32,126 bases of DNA from Winogradskyella sp. Lineage in GTDB: Bacteria; Bacteroidota; Bacteroidia; Flavobacteriales; Flavobacteriaceae. A program made the position numbers and the translations under genes. Shown here one piece after another: positions 16,501-24,200 of this stretch (the stretch's first letter is position 1; the number at the start of each line of letters is the position of its first letter). The stretch is taken from NCBI GenBank assembly GCA_004211785.1, contig SHBX01000028.1:1-32126 (forward strand), given 5' to 3'. The notes beneath the pieces were generated by a model. That model was not told the origin of the DNA. It did not search any database and saw only the letters and a list, made by a program, of their open reading frames with translations.

Positions 16501-16780
16501 ACGTTGGGATATTAAAATATTACAAGATTTTAATTTCAAAGTTGGCGGAAAGACACATACACTTCAGTTAAGTGCAGATGTTCTTAATGTTGGTAACTTA
16601 ATCAATAGCAATTGGGGTGTTGTAGAAGTACCAAATAGTATACAACCTCTTGGGGTTACAGTTGATGCAAGTAATAATCCTACATATACTTTTGATGGTA
16701 ACCTAACTGAAACATTTAGTGCTGACGTAAGTCTTTTATCTAGATGGCAAGCTCAGTTTGGAGTACGTTATATTTTCTAA
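13571..16780 (+). CDS. Oar-like TonB-dependent outer-membrane receptor
   Basis: The protein has 1069 residues. A signal peptide (1-18, cut at GYS|QV) is followed by a carboxypeptidase-regulatory-like beta-sandwich (about 22-112: NIKGLILDENAEPLPGANVI, then GAATNIDGRYNLLNLRVGGP), then a TonB plug (about 125-245: TISRSAADFIRLEPSS, GGRNDQFNNFSLDGSIFNNP, and the plug end GAGVNAVTKSGTNEFKGTVY) and a long beta barrel with a terminal aromatic residue (QAQFGVRYIF). This layout is that of the Oar family, first known from Myxococcus, rather than SusC: no SusD partner follows and the typical SusC TonB-box segment is absent. The substrate is unknown. Oar homologues in other bacteria have been linked to protein or large-molecule handling. 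It has its own terminator at 16807-16834. Confidence 0.9.
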   Translation: MKNFLSLIFLVVMTFGYSQVTTSNIKGLILDENAEPLPGANVIAVHTPTGTKYGAATNIDGRYNLLNLRVGGPYTITISYVGFKDKVYNDVFLVLGKTENIDYQMTPDAEELDAIIITGSANGTFSSDRTGAETSVGRRELRTLPTISRSAADFIRLEPSSTGNSFGGRNDQFNNFSLDGSIFNNPFGLDSPTPGGQSGAQPISLDAIDQIQVSIAPYDVRQSGFTGAGVNAVTKSGTNEFKGTVYGFFRNESLTGSKVDGDDVLQPDLEQNQFGFSIGGPIVKNKLFFFANFEKDQRTDLGTNGFLPNRGLGVAGESNVLASDLQLVNDILSQVSIGNGEFYNPGAFEGFTYDSNSTKGILKLDWNINDKNRLAFIYNFLEASREQPAHPSALGFRGPGINQLQFQNTGYRINNNIDSFQLELNSDLGEGVSNKLQIGYTVFDDFRDALSTPAPTVTITNNGANYIIAGHEPFSINNRLDQKVFQFTNNLNFVKGNHTYTVGVSYEKFEFDNSFNLGAYGAQGVFFPTADIQSFRNAAGNPVAEAGLVSFYQGLFNSAIAANSALSAAGTGNPGGWALAETNVGQLAFYLQDEWNVTEDFKLTYGIRFDKPLYFDTAEKIRENINRKGGVFDPNTFAGGTYQPTIDYFDPNTGQTINLDSEQLPSSKPLVSPRVGFNWDVKGENKTQVRGGTGIFTGRFPFVWLGNQVQGVDFFFYQLVDPDFKWPQVWRTNVGADHRFDNGVTLSADVSYTKDINGVHVQNWALNNPSGTLQGVDNRPVYEASDIATNEFGGPTNAYVFTNDDQGRVWNGTLKASKSFDNGLYTSLAYNYLDAKDVNSIEAEITGDAFAGNAISGNANDAVLSNSRYGDKHRFIGVASKKFTYGSNDKFATTFSTFFEYARGGRYSYTYGGDLNGDGSNFNDLIYIPTSAEVQQMNFSGAGQAAAFDAFISQDDYLSDNRGSYAERYGALSPWRGRWDIKILQDFNFKVGGKTHTLQLSADVLNVGNLINSNWGVVEVPNSIQPLGVTVDASNNPTYTFDGNLTETFSADVSLLSRWQAQFGVRYIF

Positions 16781-16806
16781 GAAAATAGATATAATAATTG
16801 TAAATT

Positions 16807-16834
16807 TGCGCTCCTATTTAGGGGCGCATTTTTT
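16807..16834 (+). terminator. Terminator after the TonB-dependent receptor gene
   Basis: TGCGCTCCT (16807-16815) pairs with AGGGGCGCA (16820-16828), including one G-T pair, around the loop ATTT. A run of six T residues follows. It separates the receptor from the phosphodiesterase gene that starts 12 bp later. Confidence 0.85.
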
Positions 16835-16845
16835 ATTCACAAGCT

Positions 16846-17715
16846 ATGAGAAAAATAATTTTAGGTATAGTTGTTATTGGGTTAGTCTGTTTCAGTTGTA
16901 AAACTGAAAATAAATCGCTTGACTCAAATGAATCAGTATTATTAGAAACGTTTCGCTATTCTAACAATAAAGCACCAAAAATCAGTGTACATCGCGGCGG
17001 AAAGTCAATAGAGAATTATCCCGAAAATGGCTTAGAAACAATCCAGTATGTAAATAATCATATGGACGCTATCTATGAGATTGACGTCGCTAAGACTAAA
17101 GACGGAAAGTTAGTATTAATGCACGATAACTCTATTGATAGAACGACTAATGGAACAGGATTGATAAAGAATCAAACTTATAGTCAATTAAAACAATACA
17201 ATTTAGTTGATGACTTTGGAAATGAGACAAAATTTAAAATACCATTATTTGAAGATGTTTTAGAATGGAGTAAGGAAAAGAATGTGGTCTTGAGTGTTGA
17301 TATAAAACGAAGCGTACCACAAAGCGAAGTTATTAAAGCGATAAAAGATGCTAATGCAGAAGATGTTTGCATTATCATCACCTATGATTTAAAACAAGCT
17401 AAAAGTGCTTTTGAGCTCGCTCCTGATATGATGCTATCAGTTTCAGGTAGAAATGATAGAGAAGTAGAGGCGCTTTTAAATTCTGGTATTCCAACAAAGA
17501 ATATGATTGCTTTCACAGGTACACGACTATCTGATAAATCATTATTCATAAAATTACATGATAATGATATTTTATGTATGCTAGGAACTCTAGGTAACTT
17601 AGATAAAAGAGCTGAGGCAAGAGGCGATAAATTATATAGCGACTGGTTAAATCTTGGTGTGGATATGTTAGCTACTGACAGACCATTTGCTGTTGCTGAA
17701 GAATTAAAGAAATAA
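16846..17715 (+). CDS. Glycerophosphodiester phosphodiesterase, probable lipoprotein
   Basis: The protein has 289 residues of the GDPD TIM-barrel family, which splits glycerophosphodiesters into glycerol-3-phosphate and the free alcohol. A short hydrophobic N-terminus ends in FSC, with C18 as the likely lipidated cysteine. The lipobox is imperfect, because position -3 is C rather than L. Active-site residues are visible: H49-R50 (VHRGG), E60-N61, E78 and D80 (YEIDV), and H93-D94 (MHDNSIDRTTNGTG), the last being the hallmark GDPD motif with the second catalytic histidine. KKNVVLSVDIKRS-type and MLATDRPFAVAEEL segments match the later barrel strands. It is likely anchored in the periplasm. It is 18 bp from the previous terminator's T run, and the next small gene follows 10 bp after its stop. 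Confidence 0.9.
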   Translation: MRKIILGIVVIGLVCFSCKTENKSLDSNESVLLETFRYSNNKAPKISVHRGGKSIENYPENGLETIQYVNNHMDAIYEIDVAKTKDGKLVLMHDNSIDRTTNGTGLIKNQTYSQLKQYNLVDDFGNETKFKIPLFEDVLEWSKEKNVVLSVDIKRSVPQSEVIKAIKDANAEDVCIIITYDLKQAKSAFELAPDMMLSVSGRNDREVEALLNSGIPTKNMIAFTGTRLSDKSLFIKLHDNDILCMLGTLGNLDKRAEARGDKLYSDWLNLGVDMLATDRPFAVAEELKK

Positions 17716-17725
17716 GATTATTGAA

Positions 17726-18202
17726 ATGAAATACACTAGACTCACAAAAGAACAGTTTGAAGAACTCCACCAAGAATTTATCAACTTTTTAGCAACACAG
17801 TCTATTACTGCAGATGAATGGAAGAACATTAAAGCAAATAAACCCGAAGCAGCAGAGCAGGAACTTGATGTGTTTAGTGATTTAGTTTGGTTTGGTGTTT
17901 TGAGTAAGGTTGAATATTTAGAGCATATTTCACCACAACAGATACACTTATTTAAGTGTAAAGAGAAGAACATGCATCTTATAGCTTTAAAAATTGAAAA
18001 TACAGCTGTGGATTTTACAACTAAAGAAGGTTTTCAGTGGTTGCGAGATAATCTATTATCTGATAGTATTGAGTTCTTTAATGCTAAAAAAGACTATTCA
18101 GATGATAAGTATATGGATATCTTCAAAATGATTCAGCAAGGTGCTAATATCACTAAAGGAGAATTATTTCAGTATTTTGAAAAATTGATAAGACAAAATT
18201 AG
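17726..18202 (+). CDS. Conserved DUF6495-like protein of unknown function
   Basis: The protein has 158 residues with no signal peptide or membrane segment. It is acidic and largely helical. The opening MKYTRLTKEQFEELHQEFI and the central VFSDLVWFGVLSKVEYLEHI recall a family found in flavobacteria and listed, as far as I remember, as DUF6495. I am not certain of the number. No catalytic motif is apparent. It begins 10 bp after the phosphodiesterase stop, so the two are probably co-transcribed. It ends 31 bp before a heptamer array with no visible hairpin terminator. Confidence 0.8.
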   Translation: MKYTRLTKEQFEELHQEFINFLATQSITADEWKNIKANKPEAAEQELDVFSDLVWFGVLSKVEYLEHISPQQIHLFKCKEKNMHLIALKIENTAVDFTTKEGFQWLRDNLLSDSIEFFNAKKDYSDDKYMDIFKMIQQGANITKGELFQYFEKLIRQN

Positions 18203-18233
18203 TATAGAGTAGTTAAGATATAAAAATTATTTT

Positions 18234-18325
18234 CACCTAACACCTAACACCTAACACCTAACACCTAACACCTAACACCTAACACCTAACACCTAACACC
18301 TAACACCTAACACCTAACACCTAAC
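18234..18325. repeat. Heptamer tandem array (CACCTAA)n, 13.1 copies
   Basis: The region is a pure 92-bp array of the same 7-bp unit and orientation as the one at 6484-6530, with no mismatches. Its last base (C at 18325) is the first base of CTA (18325-18327), the reverse complement of the TAG stop of the permease gene. It fills most of the convergent gap between two genes, and there is no hairpin terminator beside it. The doubled copy number compared with the first array suggests slippage-prone length. Confidence 0.97.
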
Positions 18326-19569
18326 TATTCGTACCTTAAGGATTCTATTGGGTCTAGTTTAGCGGCTTTAGTTGCTGGGTATACACCAGAAACAACAGCT
18401 ACGATAAAAGCAATGGTAACACCCCAAAACATGGCAAACCACGGTGTAGAGAATTTAAGCTCAAATACCGATGCAAGAAGCCATCCTATAAAGATTCCGA
18501 GTACGATTCCGAGGATTGCACCTAATTGTCCAATAACTACAGTTTCAATAAAAAACTGAACGGCAATGGTTTTACTTTTTGCGCCTAGCGCTTTTCTTAC
18601 ACCGATCTCACGAGTGCGCTCACTCACGGATACTAGCATAATATTCATTAAGGCAATAGTAGAACCAAAAATGGTAACTATGCTAATAATCCATGCTGCC
18701 CAATATAGGTAGCTAGAAATATTACTAATTCTGTTTATTAAATCTTCACTACGCTCTAATCCAAAATCGTTTTTTTCAACAGGGTTTAATCCTCTAACAT
18801 TTCTAAACGTAAGTATAGCATCATCTTGCGCACCTTCTAGCATGTCTTTTTTATCAACTTTTACACTTAAACTATAATTAATAAAAGGATTTGTAAAAAT
18901 AGAACGCGCCTTTTGGATGGGAAGAATCACTCTTAAATCTTGATTGTTACCAAATGTGGCACCTTTTTCTTTAAGATGCCCAATAACTTTAAATTTTGAA
19001 CCTCTAACACTTATTGTTTGTCCAACAGGATTAACATCTTTAAATAACGCTTTTACCAAATCACTACCAATAACACAGACTGCATTGTTGTTTGTAATAT
19101 CAAAAACATTAAAACCACGACCACCTTCAACCTCTAAACCAGAATTTTCTAAAAAATGTTCATTTGCACCAAGAATCCTTACTTCTGGGTCAGTTTTTTT
19201 TGCTTCGGTTTTTATTTCAGCAGCTCTAGTTCCAATAAATGATACTGATGTTTTTGTAAAAGGGAAGTCATAACTATCTTGAAAGTCTTTTACATTTCTA
19301 TACGTAATTACAGGATTTATTTTCTGACGTTCACGACTACTTTGACGTTGTGTATTAAACTCGTAACGTTGAATATTAAAGGTGTTCGCACCCATTGAAG
19401 AGAAATCACTAGAGATGGTATTCTCTAGCGCAGAAACACCACTTAAGATGCCTACAAGTGCCATAATACCTATTCCAATAATAACAACAGTGAGTATAGT
19501 CCTTAGTAATTGCCCTTTAATAGAACCAAGCGCAATTTTTATATTTTCTTTAAAAAGAGAAACTTTCAT
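18325..19569 (-). CDS. MacB/LolE-type ABC transporter permease (FtsX-like)
   Basis: The protein has 414 residues. One N-terminal membrane helix (about 24-45) is followed by a large periplasmic MacB-PCD domain (about 46-285, including GANEHFLENSGLEVEGGRGF), then three helices (about 290-313, 343-366, 376-398). Between helices two and three lies SERTREIGVRKALGAKSKTI (316-335), the conserved cytoplasmic coupling segment of the FtsX family. The topology is that of MacB-like mechanotransmission transporters and not of classical importers. The ATPase partner is not adjacent (the upstream gene is hisS, divergent), so it would be encoded elsewhere. The substrate is unknown. The stop codon is formed at the edge of the heptamer array. 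Confidence 0.9.
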   Translation of the reverse strand: MKVSLFKENIKIALGSIKGQLLRTILTVVIIGIGIMALVGILSGVSALENTISSDFSSMGANTFNIQRYEFNTQRQSSRERQKINPVITYRNVKDFQDSYDFPFTKTSVSFIGTRAAEIKTEAKKTDPEVRILGANEHFLENSGLEVEGGRGFNVFDITNNNAVCVIGSDLVKALFKDVNPVGQTISVRGSKFKVIGHLKEKGATFGNNQDLRVILPIQKARSIFTNPFINYSLSVKVDKKDMLEGAQDDAILTFRNVRGLNPVEKNDFGLERSEDLINRISNISSYLYWAAWIISIVTIFGSTIALMNIMLVSVSERTREIGVRKALGAKSKTIAVQFFIETVVIGQLGAILGIVLGIFIGWLLASVFELKFSTPWFAMFWGVTIAFIVAVVSGVYPATKAAKLDPIESLRYE

Positions 19570-19645
19570 TTTTAAGTGTAAAGTTAGAGTCGGTTTGCTA
19601 TAAGACTACTTAATGCCAATAAAGTTACTACAAATTTGAAATTAC

Positions 19646-19678
19646 TTGGGTTTGCCTCTAAAATTTATAATATTTTTG
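19646..19678 (+). promoter_or_regulatory. Probable hisS promoter
   Basis: TATTTTTG (19671-19678) matches the Bacteroidota -7 box. TTG at 19646-19648 lies 22 bp upstream, and TTTG at 19651-19654 only 16 bp upstream, so the -33 element is less certain. Transcription would start near 19685, inside the first of three hairpins. Confidence 0.55.
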
Positions 19679-19680
19679 TG

Positions 19681-19785
19681 ACTTATGAGATTAGCTTTAA
19701 CGAAATCTCATAAGTTACACTGAGCTTGTCGAAGTGTTTATAAGAGGAAGCGTATAATTTAATGAGATTCCCGTTTTCACGGGAA
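19681..19785 (+). promoter_or_regulatory. Three-hairpin leader of hisS
   Basis: Three separate inverted repeats follow one another before the hisS start at 19791. (1) ACTTATGAGATT (19681-19692) with AATCTCATAAGT (19704-19715), perfect over 12 bp. (2) ACACT (19717-19721) with AGTGT (19733-19737), enclosing GAGCTTGTCGA. (3) TTCCCGT (19768-19774) with ACGGGAA (19779-19785) around the tetraloop TTTC, ending only five bases before the ATG. The second and third look like the short palindromic units dispersed in many flavobacterial genomes, so the leader may be a cluster of REP-like elements that now affects hisS expression. Confidence 0.6.
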
Positions 19786-19790
19786 ATACT

Positions 19791-21161
19791 ATGGCACAAA
19801 AACCAAGCATACCAAAAGGCACTAGAGATTTTAATTCTGAAACTGTTGCAAAACGTAGTTACATTACTGAAACTATAAAGCAGCAATTCCAGCTATATGG
19901 CTTTCAGCCAATAGAAACACCAAGTTTTGAAAACTCTGATACCTTAATGGGTAAGTACGGTGAAGAAGGTGACAGACTGATTTTTAAGATTTTGAATTCT
20001 GGAGAATATTTAAGAAAGATTTCTGACGATGAATATCAGTCGCGTTTAGAATCTGCGATAACTCCAAAAATCTCCGAGAAAGCACTTCGTTATGATCTAA
20101 CTGTACCATTTGCACGCTATGTGGTACAACACCAAAATGAGATAGAGTTTCCATTTAAGCGTTATCAAATTCAGCCAGTTTGGCGTGCAGATCGCCCGCA
20201 AAAAGGGCGTTTTAGAGAGTTTTGTCAATGCGATGCAGATGTTGTTGGTAGTACGTCTTTATTTCAAGAAGTAGAATTCATTCAGCTTTATGATGGGGTT
20301 TTTACAGCACTAAATCTTGAAGGTGTAACTATAAAAATTAATAATCGTAAAATTTTATCTGGCATAGCTGAGGTTATTAGTGCACAAGATAAGCTGATAG
20401 ATTTTACAGTAGCTTTAGACAAGCTTGATAAAATAGGTGAGGAGAAGGTAAAAGAAGAAATGCTTGCAAAAGGAATTTCTAAAGAAGGTATAGTTAAACT
20501 TCAGCCTTTATTTGAACTTTCGGGAGATTTTGGAGCTCAAATACAAAGCTTAAAGCAAATTTTGAATACTTCAGAAATTGGACTCAAAGGCATTGAAGAA
20601 TTAGAGTTTATAAATACAGCAATTTCTACGTTACAATTAAAAACAGCTAGGCTTCAACTCGATGTGACATTAGCTCGTGGGCTTAATTACTATACAGGCG
20701 CTATTTTTGAAGTATCTGCACCAGATAGTGTAAAAATGGGCTCTATTGGTGGCGGTGGCCGTTATGATGATTTAACAGGAATTTTTGGACTTAAGAATAT
20801 GAGTGGTGTAGGTATTAGCTTTGGTTTAGATAGAATCTATTTGGTTCTTGAAGAATTAGGTTTATTTCCAGAGTCTGTAAAAGACAATACAAAAGTCTTG
20901 TTTATCAATTTTGGTAAAGAAGAAGCTATGGCTTGTTTAAAAGCAGTTTCATCATTAAGAGATACAGGTATTAATGCTGAATTATACCCTGATGCTGCTA
21001 AAATGAAAAAACAAATGAATTATGCTAATAAACGCGACATTCCATTTGTTGTGTTAGTAGGTGATGAGGAGTTAAGAACAAATAGTTTTACCTTAAAGGA
21101 TATGTCTTCTGGTGAACAGCAGAAACTTCAACTAGAAGATTTAATTAATACATTAAAATAA
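19791..21161 (+). CDS. hisS: Histidyl-tRNA synthetase
   Basis: The protein has 456 residues. It is a class II aminoacyl-tRNA synthetase charging tRNA-His. The start MAQKPSIPKGTRDF is the usual one. Motif 1 lies around 35-60. The histidine/ATP-binding block is RYDLTVPFARY (100-110) and motif 2 is QPVWRADRPQKGRFREFCQCD (128-148). The histidine-specific loops are LARGLNYYTG (294-303) and SIGGGGRYDDLTG (318-330). Motif 3 is GVGISFGLDRIYLVL (339-353), and an anticodon-binding domain follows from about 365. Nothing is missing. The leader holds three hairpins, the last immediately before the ATG. The gene ends in a terminator shared with the convergent amidohydrolase gene. Confidence 0.97.
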   Translation: MAQKPSIPKGTRDFNSETVAKRSYITETIKQQFQLYGFQPIETPSFENSDTLMGKYGEEGDRLIFKILNSGEYLRKISDDEYQSRLESAITPKISEKALRYDLTVPFARYVVQHQNEIEFPFKRYQIQPVWRADRPQKGRFREFCQCDADVVGSTSLFQEVEFIQLYDGVFTALNLEGVTIKINNRKILSGIAEVISAQDKLIDFTVALDKLDKIGEEKVKEEMLAKGISKEGIVKLQPLFELSGDFGAQIQSLKQILNTSEIGLKGIEELEFINTAISTLQLKTARLQLDVTLARGLNYYTGAIFEVSAPDSVKMGSIGGGGRYDDLTGIFGLKNMSGVGISFGLDRIYLVLEELGLFPESVKDNTKVLFINFGKEEAMACLKAVSSLRDTGINAELYPDAAKMKKQMNYANKRDIPFVVLVGDEELRTNSFTLKDMSSGEQQKLQLEDLINTLK

Positions 21162-21189
21162 AAAAAGCCTCCATAATGGAGACTTTTTT
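21161..21189. terminator. Bidirectional terminator between hisS and the amidohydrolase gene
   Basis: AAAAAAG (21161-21167) pairs with CTTTTTT (21183-21189) and CTCC (21169-21172) with GGAG (21178-21181), with one C-A mismatch and the loop ATAAT. The A of the hisS stop codon begins the stem. Both outer ends are A/T runs, so it works on either strand. Confidence 0.85.
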
Positions 21190-21207
21190 ATTCGTTATTC
21201 TGAAAGC

Positions 21208-24200
21208 TTAATTTTTAATACCTGGAATATTATCTGGTCGTTTTGTTTGCCAATTAAATTTATCAGCTTTTTTTGCCACAGGTGCTACTTCATCTAGAGT
21301 ATTTGCATCATAGACAATACCATTTTTTACAACATGTGTTAGTGTATTTGTATTTCTCAGATTATCTAAAGGGTTTTTATCCATGATTAAGATATCTGCA
21401 ATTTTTCCAGTTTCTAGACTTCCTAAATCATCATCCAAGCCTAAGGCTTCTGTTCCTTTTATCGTTGCAATTTTTAGAGCATCCATGTTGTTCATTCCTC
21501 CACTTGCAACTGCCCATAATTCCCAATGAAAACCTAAACCTTGTAATTGTCCGTGACTGCCAACACCGCCGATACCATCTGCTTCGATGAGGTCTTTCAT
21601 AAACTCGGCATGCTTTTTAAAGACATGTTCTTCATCCATAAACCAACCTGGTCTTCGTCTTGATTTCTGAGCCAATTCTGCATATGGCGTAAAGTATTGC
21701 ATTTTTGCATCACTATATGGATTCTCTCTTGAATAGAAATAATTTTCCGCCCAAGGCCCACCGTAGGAAACTAATAGAGTAGGTGTTACTGCCATTTTAG
21801 ATTCTGCAACAGTTTTAATAACATCATCGTAAATAGGATAAACAGGGAAAGAGTGCTCGTGCCCAGGATAACCATCTATTAGGTTGACCATATTTTGTTT
21901 AAAATCAAGACCACCTTCAGTCGTAGGCATCAATTCTAAATCTTTACAAGCTTTTATTACCCATTGGCGTTGTTGGCGATTACCTACCAAATACATTTTA
22001 ATAGTCTTGGTGTTGTAATACTCGCTGTATTGTTTTAATACATCTTTGGCGTGGTCGTAATTTTCTATATTATATGCCCAGAAACCAACGCCTGGTCCAG
22101 TACTGTATACTCTTGGGCCATGCATCATACCTGCGTCTACCATATCTGAGTAGGTGAGTACATCTGTAGTAGCGGTTTGTGGGTCTCTTGTGGTTGTAAC
22201 ACCATAAGCAAGATTTGCTGAGTAAATCCATATTTGATTTTTATGAATGCCCCAGTTTGGCCACATGTGCGCATGAGTATCTACAAAACCAGGAGTAAGC
22301 GTTTTTCCTGAAACGTCAATGATTTTCGCATCACTAGGAACAGAAAAACTTCCCGAAGTGCCAACATTTATAATTCTATTATTTTCTATTAAAATATCAC
22401 CATTTTCAATGACGTTATCGCCTTCCATGGTAATAATTCTTCCGCCTTTTAGGAGTGTTTTTCCATTAGGTATGGAGCGCTTATATTTTACTATTACTTT
22501 ATACTCATCAGCTTTAAAACGAGGCTTTTCTTTTTTCTTTTTGTCCTTTTTATCGTCTGTCTTTGTAGAATCTGTAGCTTTTTTGGACGCTTTAAGTTCT
22601 TTTTCTTTCTTTTTTGCCAGCTTCAAGCTATCAGCAAAGGTTTTTCCTTTATCTAAATCATAAACAAAATGACTAGCTCCTAGTGACCAATGCACTTTTT
22701 TACTATTAGAAGACCATGCTGGAAATTCTCCGCCCATGAGGGTTAATTTTGTTGCCGGAAATGCTGCATTTTCTGCTTTAGCTAAAGAAATAGTAGGAGT
22801 AGCACCTATTTTTGGAATCACTACCGAATAGATATCGTTATTAATTTTTGTAAGAGCATGTGTGCCATCAGGAGATATTTTAATCACTGCAGGCCTTGAT
22901 GCCGTGTTGTTTTCTCTCCAACCTTCTTCGTGAGTTGGCATAGCAGCATGTACATCGTGTTCAATACCAAAAACATCAGAAGAACCGTAGGTTTTAATAC
23001 CAGTTAATTTTAGATGTTCTTTTTCATCTGTACCATCCCATCGAATAGATAGCAATCCTTTTCTCCCATGATTTAAATAAACCCGATTATTAATTTTAGT
23101 AAAGTGCGGTGTATTTCGCCCTTTCGTTTTATCAATAATATTTATATTACCTCCATCTGCCGAAACCCAAGCTAGTTGGTCTGCTGCACCTCTAGCAAAT
23201 GGACCAATCGCATCATCGTAGGATTGCGCTGAGCCTTTTATAAATGCAATTCTGTTTGCTTGATATGACCATGCAGGATTTGTATAAATGCCGGGTTGTT
23301 TGGTGATTTGAGTTATTTTCCCACCAGTGGCATTGACTTTGTATAAATGTCCACCGCCGCTTTTCCATGTCGTAAATGCAATCTCTTTACCATTTGGAGA
23401 CCAAGTTGGCTGTGCTTCTGTAAAATCATTTTTTGTTAATCTTTTTGGAGTTCCGTCTGGAAGATTCATAACATACAAACGGTTTAATGCTGTAAAAGTA
23501 ATTTTTGAACCATCTGGCGATGGTACGGCATCTCTAATCTGAGTCACAATGCCTTCAGTAGTATCTTCAATAGGGTATTTAAAAGATACCATTGGTCCCA
23601 TATCTATATCCAGATTTACTGTAAATGGTATTTCTTTAGCTTCATTATTTCCGATAGATATTGAATATATTTTTCCACCATAGGAAACAATCAAGTTTTT
23701 ATTATCTGGTGTAAAGGACATGGCTGGGAGAACTCCAAGTGGAGCTATAGACTCTTGTTCATCTCTTTGAACTGGGTAGGCTAGCCATCGTTCATCACCA
23801 CTTGTTAAATTTCTAAGAACTAAACCTGTATGTTCTTCAAAACGACTTCCATAGACCATCCATAGACCATCATTAGAGAATGTAGGTGTAAATGAAGAAC
23901 CATATCTAGACGTAATAGTTTCTGTATCACCATCTTCTCTGTCATAACTCATAATTTGGTATTGTGGCAATTGTGCATTATAATTCCAAGCACCATTACG
24001 AGAAGAAAAATAAATATGATTACCATCTGCGCTAAAAGCTGGGTCAATTAATTTCTGAGTTTTATTTTTTGAAAGTAGTACTGCTCCTGAGCCACCATCT
24101 TTGTGTAAAATAAAAGGTTTTATGTTTCTTCGACCTCTTGTTCCAACAATATAATCACCATCAGGACTCCAGTCTGCAGATACGTGGTATTTGTTTTTGT

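Noticed and set aside
16801..16808. TAAATTTG as a promoter for the phosphodiesterase gene
   Set aside because: It overlaps the stem of a terminator and has no TTG about 20 bp upstream. It may be chance in AT-rich DNA.
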